Of a stretch of DNA of 30,048 nucleotides, positions 8,714 to 16,545 are shown piece after piece; position 1 is the stretch's first letter; each line of letters begins with the position of its first letter. The notes under the pieces are model-generated. The model saw nothing but the letters and a program-made list of their open reading frames with translations. It made no database searches and was not told the origin of the DNA. The DNA lies in contig UQUL01000024.1 of NCBI GenBank assembly GCA_900544235.1, positions 1 to 30,048 on the forward strand, in the 5' to 3' direction. A program made the position numbers and the translations under genes. The stretch is from an uncultured Collinsella sp. (GTDB lineage Bacteria; Actinomycetota; Coriobacteriia; Coriobacteriales; Coriobacteriaceae).

Positions 8714-11167
8714 ATGCGCGTTTCTTACGACTGGCTCAAGACCATGATCGATATTCCGGAGGATCCCAAGACCCTTTCGGACGAATATATCCGTACCGGC
8801 ACCGAGGTCGAGGCAATCGACACCGTGGGCGAGTCCTTCGACCACGTGGTGACTGCCAAGGTGCTCACCAAGACCCCGCACCCCGATAGCGACCACATGT
8901 ATGTGTGCTCGGTTGACGTGGGCGACAAGAATCTCGACGCCGACGGCAACCCCGCCCCGCTGCAGATCGTTTGCGGCGCGCAGAACTTTGAGGCTGGCGA
9001 CCACATCGTCACGGCAATGATCGGCGCTGTGCTTCCCGGCGACGTCAAGATCAAGAAGAGCAAGCTTCGCGGCGTCGTGTCCATGGGCATGAACTGCTCT
9101 GCGCGCGAGCTCGGCCTGGGCGGCGACCACTCCGGCATCATGATCCTGCCCGAGGATACGCCCTGCGGCATGCCGTTTGCCGAGTACGTGGGCTCGAGCG
9201 ACACCGTGCTCGACTGCGAGATCACGCCCAACCGCCCCGACTGCCTGTCCATGATCGGCATGGCCCGCGAGACCGGCGCCATTTTCGACCGCGATTTCCA
9301 CGTTGAGCTGCCCGCCATTAAGGCCGAGACCGGCCGAGCGACCGACGACGAGCTTTCGGTCGAGATTGCCGACGAGGGCCTGTGCGACCGCTATGTCGCC
9401 CGCATCGTGCGCAACGTGAAGGTCGGCCCTTCGCCCGACTGGATGGTCAAGCGCCTCAACGCCCTGGGCGTGCGCCCGCACAACAACATCGTCGACATCA
9501 CCAACTATGTGATGATGCTCACCGGTCAGCCGCTGCACGCCTTTGACCTGGACACCTTTGCCGAGCGCGATGGCCATCGTCGCGTGGTGGTTCGCGCCGC
9601 CCAACAGGACGAGAAGTTTACGACCCTCGACGGCGAGGAGCGCACGCTCGACGCCGGCATGGGCCTCATCACCGACGGCGAGCGTCCCGTGGCGCTGGCC
9701 GGCGTTATGGGCGGCATGGATTCCGAGATCGAGGACGACACCGTCGACGTGATGGTCGAGAGTGCCTGCTTCAACGCCGGCCGCACCTCGCACACCAGCC
9801 GCGACCTGTCGCTGATCTCCGACGCCTCCATTCGCTTTGAGCGCCAGGTCGACGAGACCGGCTGCGTGGATGTCGCCAACGTCACGTGCGCGCTCATCGA
9901 GGAGATCGCCGGCGGCGAGGTCGCTCCCGGCTACGTTGATGTGTTCCCCGCGCCCAAGACCATCGATAGCATCAAGCTGCGCTTGGCCCGCGTGCACGCC
10001 ATCTGCGGCGCCGACATCGAGCCCGACTTTATCGAGCGCTCGCTCACCCGCCTGGGCTGCACCGTCGAGCGCGACGGCGAGGACTTTATGGTCACGCCGC
10101 CGAGCTTCCGTCCCGACCTGCCGCGTGAGATCGACCTGATCGAGGAGGTCCTGCGCCTGTGGGGCATGGGTCGCGTCACGGCGACCATTCCGGCTGCCAA
10201 GAACCACATCGGCGGTCTGACGCGCGAGCAGAAGCTTACCCGCAAGGTCGGCGAGATCCTGCGCGCCTGCGGCCTCAACGAGACCACGACCTTTGGCTTT
10301 GCCGCTCCGGGCGACCTGGAGAAGATCGGTATGTCCACCGAGGGCCGCGGCTGCCCCGTGGTTCTCATGAATCCGCTGGTGGCCGAGCAGACCGAGATGC
10401 GCCGCTCGCTGCTGCCGGGTCTGCTGCAGTCTGTGGCCTACAACGAGGCCCACGGCACGCCCAACGTGCATCTGTACGAGGTCGGCAGCCTGTTCCACGG
10501 TCGCGAGAACGCCAGCCTGCCCAAGGAGACCAAGTCCGTGGCGGGCGTGCTCTCTGGCCAGTGGAGCGAGCAGTCTTGGAACATGAAGTACCGCAAGCTG
10601 CGTTTCTTCTTTGGCAAGGGCATCGTTGAGGAGCTGCTTGCCCAGCTGCGCATCGAGAAGGTTCGCTTCCGTCCCGTCGAGGGCGAGAGTTATGCCTTCC
10701 TGCAGCCGGGTCGTGCTGCCGAGGTACTCTCGGGCGGTACCGTGCTGGGCTGGGTTGGCGAGATCCACCCCGAGGCGCGCGAGGCTATGGGTATTGACGA
10801 GGTCGTCGTTGCCTTTGAGCTCGATCTGGACAAGCTGATCAAGGGCGCCCGCAACCAGGAGAACTACCGTGAGTTCTCGCAGTACCCGGCCGTTGAGCAC
10901 GACCTTGCTATCGTGGTCGACAACACTGTGACCTGCGAGGATCTTGAGCGTCGTATTACGAGTGCCGGCGGCAAGCTGCTCGAGGGCGTGCGCCTGTTCG
11001 ATGTCTACCGCGATCCGGTCCGCATCGGCAAGGGCAAGAAATCCATGGCCTTTGCGCTTACGTATCGCTCCGACGACCACACGCTCACCAGCGAAGAGGT
11101 CGAAAAGGCGCACCAGAAGATCGTCACCAAGGTGTGCAAGGGCGTAAACGGCGAGGTCCGCGGCTAG
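8714..11167 (+). CDS. pheT: Phenylalanyl-tRNA synthetase beta subunit
   Basis: Large subunit of phenylalanyl-tRNA synthetase, responsible for tRNA binding and editing of mischarged Tyr-tRNA-Phe. The 817 residues contain, in order, an N-terminal oligonucleotide-binding domain (about 40-150, with KTPHPDSDHMYVC), the B3/B4 editing domain (about 210-390, with RPHNNIVDITNYVM), the B5 domain (about 405-475) and a catalytic-like core. The C-terminal ferredoxin-fold anticodon-binding domain starts near QYPAVEHDLAIVVD. The ATG has AAAGGAGACC upstream. It is co-transcribed with pheS under the T-box. Confidence 0.97.
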   Translation: MRVSYDWLKTMIDIPEDPKTLSDEYIRTGTEVEAIDTVGESFDHVVTAKVLTKTPHPDSDHMYVCSVDVGDKNLDADGNPAPLQIVCGAQNFEAGDHIVTAMIGAVLPGDVKIKKSKLRGVVSMGMNCSARELGLGGDHSGIMILPEDTPCGMPFAEYVGSSDTVLDCEITPNRPDCLSMIGMARETGAIFDRDFHVELPAIKAETGRATDDELSVEIADEGLCDRYVARIVRNVKVGPSPDWMVKRLNALGVRPHNNIVDITNYVMMLTGQPLHAFDLDTFAERDGHRRVVVRAAQQDEKFTTLDGEERTLDAGMGLITDGERPVALAGVMGGMDSEIEDDTVDVMVESACFNAGRTSHTSRDLSLISDASIRFERQVDETGCVDVANVTCALIEEIAGGEVAPGYVDVFPAPKTIDSIKLRLARVHAICGADIEPDFIERSLTRLGCTVERDGEDFMVTPPSFRPDLPREIDLIEEVLRLWGMGRVTATIPAAKNHIGGLTREQKLTRKVGEILRACGLNETTTFGFAAPGDLEKIGMSTEGRGCPVVLMNPLVAEQTEMRRSLLPGLLQSVAYNEAHGTPNVHLYEVGSLFHGRENASLPKETKSVAGVLSGQWSEQSWNMKYRKLRFFFGKGIVEELLAQLRIEKVRFRPVEGESYAFLQPGRAAEVLSGGTVLGWVGEIHPEAREAMGIDEVVVAFELDLDKLIKGARNQENYREFSQYPAVEHDLAIVVDNTVTCEDLERRITSAGGKLLEGVRLFDVYRDPVRIGKGKKSMAFALTYRSDDHTLTSEEVEKAHQKIVTKVCKGVNGEVRG

Positions 11168-11275
11168 GTCCTGCGCTGGGGTATGGGTCAGCGGTGGCTG
11201 CCGCCGAGTCCTACGTGATTGCTATGCTCGGTATAAGGCACTGCTGAGCCTGCATATATGACACGCGCATTACAT

Positions 11276-11310
11276 AACGGCGTGCTGCTTTGTCGGCAGC
11301 GCGCCGTTTT
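11276..11310 (+). terminator. Intrinsic terminator downstream of pheT
   Basis: AACGGCGTGCTGC (11276-11288) pairs with GCAGCGCGCCGTT (11296-11308), 13 bp with one G-U, loop TTTGTCG, ending in TTTT (11307-11310). The loop and right arm also carry the -35 and spacer of the next promoter. Confidence 0.82.
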
Positions 11311-11318
11311 GCTATGAT
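11290..11318 (+). promoter_or_regulatory. Promoter of the metal-uptake operon
   Basis: TTGTCG (11290-11295), 17-nt spacer, then TATGAT (11313-11318) preceded by TG-C, giving both a -35 and an extended -10. The -35 is inside the loop of the preceding terminator hairpin. The start site should be near 11325, leaving a leader of about 90 nt. Confidence 0.75.
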
Positions 11319-11328
11319 AGCCCGCGGC

Positions 11329-11356
11329 GTGTTACGAATCTGACAATACGTAACAC
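11329..11356. promoter_or_regulatory. Candidate NikR-type operator
   Basis: A perfect dyad GTGTTAC-N14-GTAACAC begins 10 nt after the -10 element, so a bound protein would cover the start of transcription. The same half-sites and spacing are, as I recall, those described for the nickel-responsive repressor NikR of Geobacter (GTGTTAC-N13/14-GTAACAC). The outermost spacer bases extend the palindrome by one pair (G/C). No nikR gene lies in this window. Confidence 0.65.
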
Positions 11357-11413
11357 TGACAAGGTGATTTAAGCGGCGTTGCAATTCCGTGCGCCGATAA
11401 CCGGGAGGCGTAT

Positions 11414-12499
11414 ATGCACATTCCAGACAACTACCTGTCCCCGCAGACCGATGCCGTCATGGCGGTGGCGATGGTGCCCGTTTGGGTCCATTGCATCAAA
11501 AAGGTACGCGCCACGCTCGATCGCGAGCACATGGCTTTCCTGGGCATCTGCGCTGCGTTTTCCTTCTTGCTCATGATGTTTAACGTGCCGCTGCCCGGCG
11601 GCACCACAGGTCACGCCGTCGGCGGCGCGCTCATCGCGCTGCTGCTTGGCCCCGAGGCCGCGGCTATCGCTGTCTCGGTTGCGCTGGCGCTGCAGGCGCT
11701 GCTGTTTGGCGACGGCGGCGTTCTGTCGTTTGGCGCTAACTGCTTTAACATGGCCTTTGTGCTGCCGTTTGTCGCTGCTATCGTGTTCCGTGCACTCAAC
11801 AGCCGCCTGCACGACAAGAGCTGGGGCACCTCGGTTTCTGCCGTCGTGAGCGGTTGGGTCGGCCTGTGCCTGGCGGCCCTGTGCGCGGCAATCGAGTTTG
11901 GTATTCAGCCGATGCTCTTTACCAACGCTTCGGGCGCGCCGCTGTACTGCCCCTTCCCGCTGTCCGTGGCTATTCCGGCCATGTTGATCCCGCATATGCT
12001 GGTTGCCGGCGTGATCGAGGGCGTGGCGACGGCCGCCATCTACGGCTTTATCAAGAAGACGGCGCCGGGCATTATCGTCGGGCCCGAGGTCGTCGATGGC
12101 CAGCTTGCTGCCGAGGGCACTGCTGCCAAGAAGACCTCGCTGGTCCCCACGCTCATCCTGGTCGCCGTGCTTGTCGTGGCCACGCCGCTGGGCCTGCTGG
12201 CCACGGGCGACGCCTGGGGCGAGTGGGACGCTGAAGGCGCCGTGACCGCCGTTCAGGAGGCTGGCGACGACAGCCTGCAGGCTTCGGTCGGTCTCGATAC
12301 CCCGACCTTTGCCGATGCGCTGCCCACGGGCGATTACCTTCAGGCCTATTCCGAGGAGCAGGGCCTTGGCTTTGCCGGCCAGGCCGCGATGTATATTCTT
12401 TCGGGCGTGATTGGCGTAGCGGTGCTCACCATCGCATTCCGTCTGATCTCGCTGACGGTCAAGGAAAGCGGTGCTCATGGCAATAGCCGAGCTGCCTAG
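11414..12499 (+). CDS. cbiM: ECF metal transporter M-N fusion (CbiM/NikMN type)
   Basis: Substrate-binding membrane component of a nickel or cobalt ECF-type ABC importer. The 361 residues start MHIPDNYLSP. The N-terminal Met-His-Ile is the metal-chelating end known from CbiM/NikM structures, and IPD-x-YLSP resembles NikM more than the MHIMEG start of many CbiM proteins. About six to seven hydrophobic helices follow (residues 1-220), with the conserved GGTTGHAVGGALIALLLGP and GDGGVLSFGANCFNMAF. After a linker, residues about 240-355 hold a two-helix PDGLE/N-type domain (LVVATPLGLLATGDAWGEW), so M and N are fused. RBS GGGAGG precedes the ATG. The Q gene overlaps its end by 23 nt. A NikR-like operator upstream supports nickel; cobalt cannot be excluded. 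Confidence 0.9.
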   Translation: MHIPDNYLSPQTDAVMAVAMVPVWVHCIKKVRATLDREHMAFLGICAAFSFLLMMFNVPLPGGTTGHAVGGALIALLLGPEAAAIAVSVALALQALLFGDGGVLSFGANCFNMAFVLPFVAAIVFRALNSRLHDKSWGTSVSAVVSGWVGLCLAALCAAIEFGIQPMLFTNASGAPLYCPFPLSVAIPAMLIPHMLVAGVIEGVATAAIYGFIKKTAPGIIVGPEVVDGQLAAEGTAAKKTSLVPTLILVAVLVVATPLGLLATGDAWGEWDAEGAVTAVQEAGDDSLQASVGLDTPTFADALPTGDYLQAYSEEQGLGFAGQAAMYILSGVIGVAVLTIAFRLISLTVKESGAHGNSRAA

Positions 12500-13313
12500 C
12501 TGGCTTGCGGCCGAGGAGCGATATGAGCCCGTGGGGGCTCGGCATCGCGTGATGCAAAAGAACGTCCTGCACCTGGCGAGCCTGCTTGAGCGGGTTCGCC
12601 TAGGCGGCGGCGCACACGAGGGCGGATCGATAATCGACCGCGCCCTTTCTTGCGTTTCGGCCCCGGTGCGTCTGGTGGGGATGCTCGTCTGCGTCCTGTG
12701 CGTGTGTCTGACACAGAGTCCGCTGTACCTCATGTTGATGGCGGCTATCGCGTTGGTGCTGGTCGCGGTGCGCCCCGCACGCGGGCTGCGTGCGACCTTT
12801 GTACCGGCGCTTGGCGCCGCGGGGTTTGCGGTGGTTCTGGCACTGCCTGCCCTGCTGCTGGGCGCGTCTGCCACGGGTGCCATGCTCAAGATTGCACTCA
12901 AGACCTTCATTAACGTGTCGCTGGTACTGGGCGTTTCGTGGACCCTCACGTGGAGCCGCATGTCGGCGGCGCTTAAGATGTTGCACCTGCCCGACGAGGT
13001 TATCTTTACGTTTGATATGGCACTCAAGCATATCGAGGTGCTGGGACGCACGGCGCACGATCTGTGCGAATCGGTCATGCTGCGCAGCGTTGGCCGTACG
13101 CCTGAGGGATTTTCGCGTACCGATTCGATCGCGGGTATCATGGGCATGACCTTTATCAAGGCGATGGAATGCAGCCGCGCGATGGACGAGGCCATGCTCT
13201 GCCGCGGCTTTGCCGGTGCGTATCCGGCTCCCGCACGGAGCGGCTTTGGCTGGCGCGATGCCGTTTACGCGGCCGTTGTGGTGCTGCTCGCCGTATTGTG
13301 CGCGGCGCTGTAG
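12477..13313 (+). CDS. cbiQ: ECF transporter transmembrane component (CbiQ/NikQ)
   Basis: The T component of the metal importer, linking the ATPase to the M subunit. I choose ATG 12477 (278 residues), 10 nt after AAGGAA, over the GTG at 12471, which is too close. A cytoplasmic N-terminal segment is followed by four to five hydrophobic helices (starting at ALSCVSAPVRLVGMLVCVLCV). The long amphipathic coupling region ends in MLCRGFAGAYP, which holds the Arg-Gly signature of EcfT/CbiQ coupling helices. The gene overlaps the M gene by 23 nt and is followed after 44 nt by the ATPase gene. Confidence 0.9.
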   Translation: MAIAELPSWLAAEERYEPVGARHRVMQKNVLHLASLLERVRLGGGAHEGGSIIDRALSCVSAPVRLVGMLVCVLCVCLTQSPLYLMLMAAIALVLVAVRPARGLRATFVPALGAAGFAVVLALPALLLGASATGAMLKIALKTFINVSLVLGVSWTLTWSRMSAALKMLHLPDEVIFTFDMALKHIEVLGRTAHDLCESVMLRSVGRTPEGFSRTDSIAGIMGMTFIKAMECSRAMDEAMLCRGFAGAYPAPARSGFGWRDAVYAAVVVLLAVLCAAL

Positions 13314-13357
13314 CGCGGGCGGTCGATCCGTCGATGCGAATAGGAAAGGGCGACGTT

Positions 13358-14128
13358 TTGGCAAACGATACGAATGGCGCGATGGGTGCGAGCGGTGCTG
13401 GCGGCACCGAGATCACGCCGCTCATCGAATTTCGCGACGTGGTGTTTTCCTATGCGGGCCATACGGTGGTCGATGGCGTTTCGCTGCAGGTGGACCGTGG
13501 GGAGCTTGTTGCCCTGCTCGGTCCCAACGGCTGCGGCAAGACGACGATCATGCGCCTTATCAACGGCCTTGAACTTGTGGACGCGGGCACGTATCTGTTT
13601 GACGGGCATGCGGTCGATGCGGCATATCTCAAGGATTCCGCGGTTGCCCAGCGGTTCCATCAGCGCGTGGGCTTTGTGTTCCAGAATGCCGATGCGCAGC
13701 TCTTTTGCGCCACGGTCGGTGAGGAGGTCGCGTTTGGCCCCGCCCAGATGGGACTGCCGGCAGACGAGCTCGAGCGCCGCGCGCGCGACGCCATGGGGCT
13801 GTTCCAGGTTGCCGACCTTGCCGACGCCTCGCCCTATCAGCTCTCGGGCGGGCAAAAGAAGCGCGTTGCGCTGGCTGCGGTGGTGTCGATGAACCCGGAT
13901 ATCTTGGTCCTCGATGAGCCCACCAATGGGCTCGACGAGGATTCATGCGACATCGTGGTCAACTTCTTGTTGGCCTACGTCGCGGCGGGTAAGACGGTCT
14001 TGATGAGCACACATCACCAGGATTTGGTGCGACGCTTGGGTGCCCGTGCAATCTATATCGATCGATATCACCATGTGATCGAGGCGCCTTCGCCGTCGTA
14101 TGGAACCGAAAGCGGTGCTACGGACTAG
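13358..14128 (+). CDS. cbiO: ECF transporter ATPase (CbiO/NikO)
   Basis: ATP-binding subunit of the metal importer. The likely start is TTG 13358, eight nt after a strong AGGAAAGGG; the ATG at 13334 lacks a ribosome binding site. This gives 256 residues, near the CbiO norm. Walker A is GPNGCGKTT, the Q-loop region is FVFQNADAQLFCATVGEEVAFGP (typical of metal and ECF ATPases), the ABC signature is LSGGQKKRVAL, Walker B is ILVLDEPTNGLD, and the switch His is in MSTHHQD. The first 20 residues are Gly/Ala-rich and not conserved. It is the last gene of the operon, followed by a short GC hairpin. Confidence 0.92.
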   Translation: MANDTNGAMGASGAGGTEITPLIEFRDVVFSYAGHTVVDGVSLQVDRGELVALLGPNGCGKTTIMRLINGLELVDAGTYLFDGHAVDAAYLKDSAVAQRFHQRVGFVFQNADAQLFCATVGEEVAFGPAQMGLPADELERRARDAMGLFQVADLADASPYQLSGGQKKRVALAAVVSMNPDILVLDEPTNGLDEDSCDIVVNFLLAYVAAGKTVLMSTHHQDLVRRLGARAIYIDRYHHVIEAPSPSYGTESGATD

Positions 14129-14148
14129 TTGCTGCGTAGAGCGTGCGT

Positions 14149-14167
14149 AGCCGCCCGCGCGGCTTTG
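14149..14167 (+). terminator. Short GC hairpin after the metal-uptake operon
   Basis: AGCCGC (14149-14154) pairs with GCGGCT (14159-14164), loop CCGC, followed by only TT before G. It is a weak intrinsic terminator at best. Confidence 0.4.
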
Positions 14168-14173
14168 CCGTGA

Positions 14174-14182
14174 TGGTATAGT
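14174..14182 (+). promoter_or_regulatory. Extended -10 element before the phospholipase-like gene
   Basis: TG-G-TATAGT lies 26 nt upstream of the proposed ATG at 14209. No good -35 is visible, as in other extended -10 promoters of this window. Confidence 0.45.
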
Positions 14183-14208
14183 TATCCAGGTTTTTTATGG
14201 GGGTGGCT

Positions 14209-15057
14209 ATGCCAAGCTGGAACATTCATATCGCTCAGACGGAGCGTTTGCTGGAGCGCACCGGTGCGCTTGCCAAGAGCGTGCGCGACCGCAATGCCTT
14301 TTTGTTTGGCTGCGTGGTTCCGGATATTTTCGTGGGCTATATGGTCCCTGGCATCGCCGATCCCATCCCGTACCGCATTACGCACTTTGCCAAGCCCGAG
14401 CCTATCCCTAAGCCGCGTGAGCACGAGTTCTGGGATACCTATGTGGCGTCGCTGCTCAAAGGGGCGCCTGTTGGTACGCCGGCTGCCGCGACCTCGATTG
14501 TCGAGGAGCGCGAGCGACTCAATCGGGTACATTATCCCCAACGCTACAAGGATGCCGAGCCGGTTGCCGGTCCCGGTGCTAGCGAGCTTTCGCTCGCGCC
14601 CGATGACGTGGCGCAGTCGTTGCTCGATTTGACACTGGGTGTCTGGTCGCATCTGGTGGCCGATACCGTATGGAATACGCGCGTGAATCAGTACCTGGAG
14701 GCGCACGGCGGCAAGCCGTGCGAGGAGTTCCGCATTAAAAAGCAAGGCGACTTTGACTGGTTTGGCAAGACGCTCGGCATTGTTTCCATCCCGCGTGCGA
14801 CCGATCGCCTGTATACCGCTGCGGCACGTTTTGGGCAGTATCCCATCCATAAAGAATATGTGCTCAAGACCATCGGCGTTATGCACGAGATCGTGCGCGA
14901 AAACCCCGGTGAGCCCGATCATCCGCCGTATCGCCTGCTAACCGAGGAGTTTTTCGATGCGACGTTTACCGAGGTCATCGAGCTGACCGAGGCGGGTTTT
15001 GCCGCCCGTGTCGAATCGCCCGATGTGCCTGCGCTGCCCCTGATTGCTAGCTGCTAG
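14209..15057 (+). CDS. Zinc-dependent phospholipase C-like protein (PF00882 type)
   Basis: The 282 residues begin MPSWNIHIAQTERLLER. The opening W-N-I-H and the following FLFGCVVPDIF resemble the zinc-dependent phospholipase C domain, in which the N-terminal His and Asp residues bind metal. Further candidate ligands are ITHF (near residue 60) and the H-x3-D of VWSHLVADTVWN (near residue 150). No signal peptide is present, unlike secreted clostridial alpha-toxins, so a cytoplasmic hydrolase or metal-binding protein is more likely than a toxin. ATG 14209 is preferred over ATG 14197 because GGGGGTGG stands just before it. Its stop overlaps by 4 nt the stop of the converging downstream gene. Confidence 0.72.
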   Translation: MPSWNIHIAQTERLLERTGALAKSVRDRNAFLFGCVVPDIFVGYMVPGIADPIPYRITHFAKPEPIPKPREHEFWDTYVASLLKGAPVGTPAAATSIVEERERLNRVHYPQRYKDAEPVAGPGASELSLAPDDVAQSLLDLTLGVWSHLVADTVWNTRVNQYLEAHGGKPCEEFRIKKQGDFDWFGKTLGIVSIPRATDRLYTAAARFGQYPIHKEYVLKTIGVMHEIVRENPGEPDHPPYRLLTEEFFDATFTEVIELTEAGFAARVESPDVPALPLIASC

Positions 15058-16127
15058 CTGGCCGGCCCGGCAGTGAATAGCTCAACCCAATCGACAAGTA
15101 GCTCTTGCCGTAAGGCATCTTCGGCAATGCGTTCCTGTTTGGTCTTTGGGATGTGGGGAAGCCCGGCCTTTTTATGGATGAGCTCGGCTATGTGGTCGAA
15201 GCTCTTCTTCTCCTTGATCTGGTCATAGGTAATTTGGATGACGTCGTAGCCCATGCTTGTGAGTGCGGTGGCGCGCTCGGCATCGGAGAGGCTCGCGGCA
15301 TCGCTGTCGTGGGCAGAGCGGCCTTGGCATTCCAGAATGACGCCCATGCTGTCGGTGGCGCTTTCGATGAGGATATCGGCGTAGCAGCAGGTTTTGTCAT
15401 ACAGCGAACGTGCGGCTTCACTGAGCGGGATGCGCGCGTTGTTGGCGATCTCGATGCCCTGGCCGCCCTCGTCGCGGGGGAGCGAGATAAGCATGGAGGT
15501 CTGTACTTCGAAGGGCGAGGCGGCCTGCCCCGTCATGTGCTCGGCCGCCCAGCGCAGTTGTTTGACGCCGCGCAGGCCTGCGGCTTGCTTGGCGAACGCG
15601 GCGATATCCGTTGCGGTAAGAAGCGGCGTGCGCTTCCACAAGTTGGTGTCATTGCCCTTGGTGTCGTTAACTCGCTCCCAGCCGCAGTTGGGTGGAATGA
15701 ACTTAAGCGAAATAGCTTCATCGAGTTGTTGTTGCGTTCGCTCGCAGGGCTTAAACACTGCAAAGGAGCCGCACATCTCGTAGCACGCCATGAGTAACTG
15801 GTTGCGTGAGACCTGCGTGGCAAGGCTGAGCAGCGTGAACTCCGGTGAAGTGACATCAAATCCATGTTCAGTCTGTCTAAACGACCCGGGAGGCGGCTCT
15901 TGGGTTAGCAGACGGCTATGAAATAGCTTTCCGTTCGCGCGCTGTTTCCTTTCACTCACGGATCTCCAAACTGGTGTGCCGAGCAAGTCTTTAAATACCG
16001 GTTGTTTTGAGTAATGCACCAAGCGATGGTCATGGTCGGGCGGCAGGATTGCCGGATAGAGTCCCAGTATTTGGGGCGGGATGCGATAGTACTGAAAAGC
16101 CGTGGGTCCGCAGGCAAGAAATGACAT
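15054..16127 (-). CDS. DUF559-type nuclease-fold protein
   Basis: A 357-residue protein whose C-terminal third looks like the DUF559 / very-short-patch-repair-like fold. YADILIESATDSMGVILECQGRSAH carries the Asp, the Glu and the E-x-x-G-x-x-H pattern of that family, with ECQG in place of the common EVDG. It is followed by ERATALTSMGYDVIQITYDQI, the usual R...GY.V...T ending. The middle (about 125-180, DVTSPEFTLLSLATQVSRNQLLMACYEMCG) resembles the linker found in actinobacterial proteins that join an AbiEi-like N-terminal region to DUF559. Such proteins are widespread but uncharacterised; defence or DNA-repair roles are suggestions only. The ATG has only a weak GGAT upstream. The codon use is less GC-rich than the neighbouring genes. 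Confidence 0.65.
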   Translation of the reverse strand: MSFLACGPTAFQYYRIPPQILGLYPAILPPDHDHRLVHYSKQPVFKDLLGTPVWRSVSERKQRANGKLFHSRLLTQEPPPGSFRQTEHGFDVTSPEFTLLSLATQVSRNQLLMACYEMCGSFAVFKPCERTQQQLDEAISLKFIPPNCGWERVNDTKGNDTNLWKRTPLLTATDIAAFAKQAAGLRGVKQLRWAAEHMTGQAASPFEVQTSMLISLPRDEGGQGIEIANNARIPLSEAARSLYDKTCCYADILIESATDSMGVILECQGRSAHDSDAASLSDAERATALTSMGYDVIQITYDQIKEKKSFDHIAELIHKKAGLPHIPKTKQERIAEDALRQELLVDWVELFTAGPAS

Positions 16128-16178
16128 AGCGATCCGATCGTTTGAGCGTTGTTTGGGCTAGAAAAGCTATCCGTTTCA

Positions 16179-16298
16179 GAAGTGCGGTGAAAAAGACAAT
16201 TAGGTCAGGCACAAGCGGTATTTAAGCCAACTTTATCAGGGGTTTTGTTGAAATAAAAGGACTTATGCTCGGGGGTAAGTAATTTTTCCCCGCACTTC
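16179..16298. repeat. 16-bp inverted repeats bracketing 88 nt
   Basis: GAAGTGCGGTGAAAAA (16179-16194) and TTTTTCCCCGCACTTC (16283-16298) are reverse complements with one mismatch. With a one-base gap the similarity extends a further six to eight bases outward on each side (CGTTTC and GAAAACG). The element is AT-richer than its surroundings. Confidence 0.6.
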
Positions 16299-16482
16299 CG
16301 AAAACGCGGTTGATTTGGTTCTTGCTAAAACGATTTAGCAGCGTCGGTTAAGGTGTGGGTTTGCCACCGGGCGAACACTTTTAGTGCTTGGGGCTTTATT
16401 TTTTGGGCCTCGGAGGGCGGATTTTGCGCTTTTGGTAATGAAATGGGTGCGTGTTTTGCCGTGCGCCGGCATTGGTACAGAG

Positions 16483-16517
16483 AAAGGGCCCGGAAGGCAA
16501 TGCCTTCCGGGCCCTTT
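16483..16517 (-). terminator. Terminator of pyk
   Basis: AAAGGGCCCGGAAGGCA and its exact reverse complement are separated by one base, so about 15 bp with a 5-nt loop can form. On the minus strand it follows the pyk stop codon by about 30 nt and runs out in TTTCTCT. Confidence 0.8.
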
Positions 16518-16545
16518 GCAATGCAAGTGTGCTTGCAAGTACGAT

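Larger units (their letters stand above)
16128..16545. other. AT-richer intergenic region
   Basis: About 420 nt with no credible gene. It contains a long imperfect inverted repeat (16179-16298), a small hairpin GCTAAA-ACGA-TTTAGC (16324-16339), and the pyk terminator at the right end. The promoter of the DUF559 gene must lie here on the minus strand, but I cannot place it with confidence. Confidence 0.6.

Noticed and set aside
8693..11113. 806-codon open frame on the minus strand opposite pheT
   Set aside because: Mirror frame of a GC-rich gene; the plus-strand protein is clearly PheT.
11168..11413. Cobalamin riboswitch expected before a cbiM-like gene
   Set aside because: No B12-box sequence or matching long fold is visible; a promoter and a NikR-like dyad fill the region instead.
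14209..15057. Secreted phospholipase C toxin
   Set aside because: No signal peptide and only a general match to the zinc-dependent phospholipase C domain; a cytoplasmic protein is more likely.
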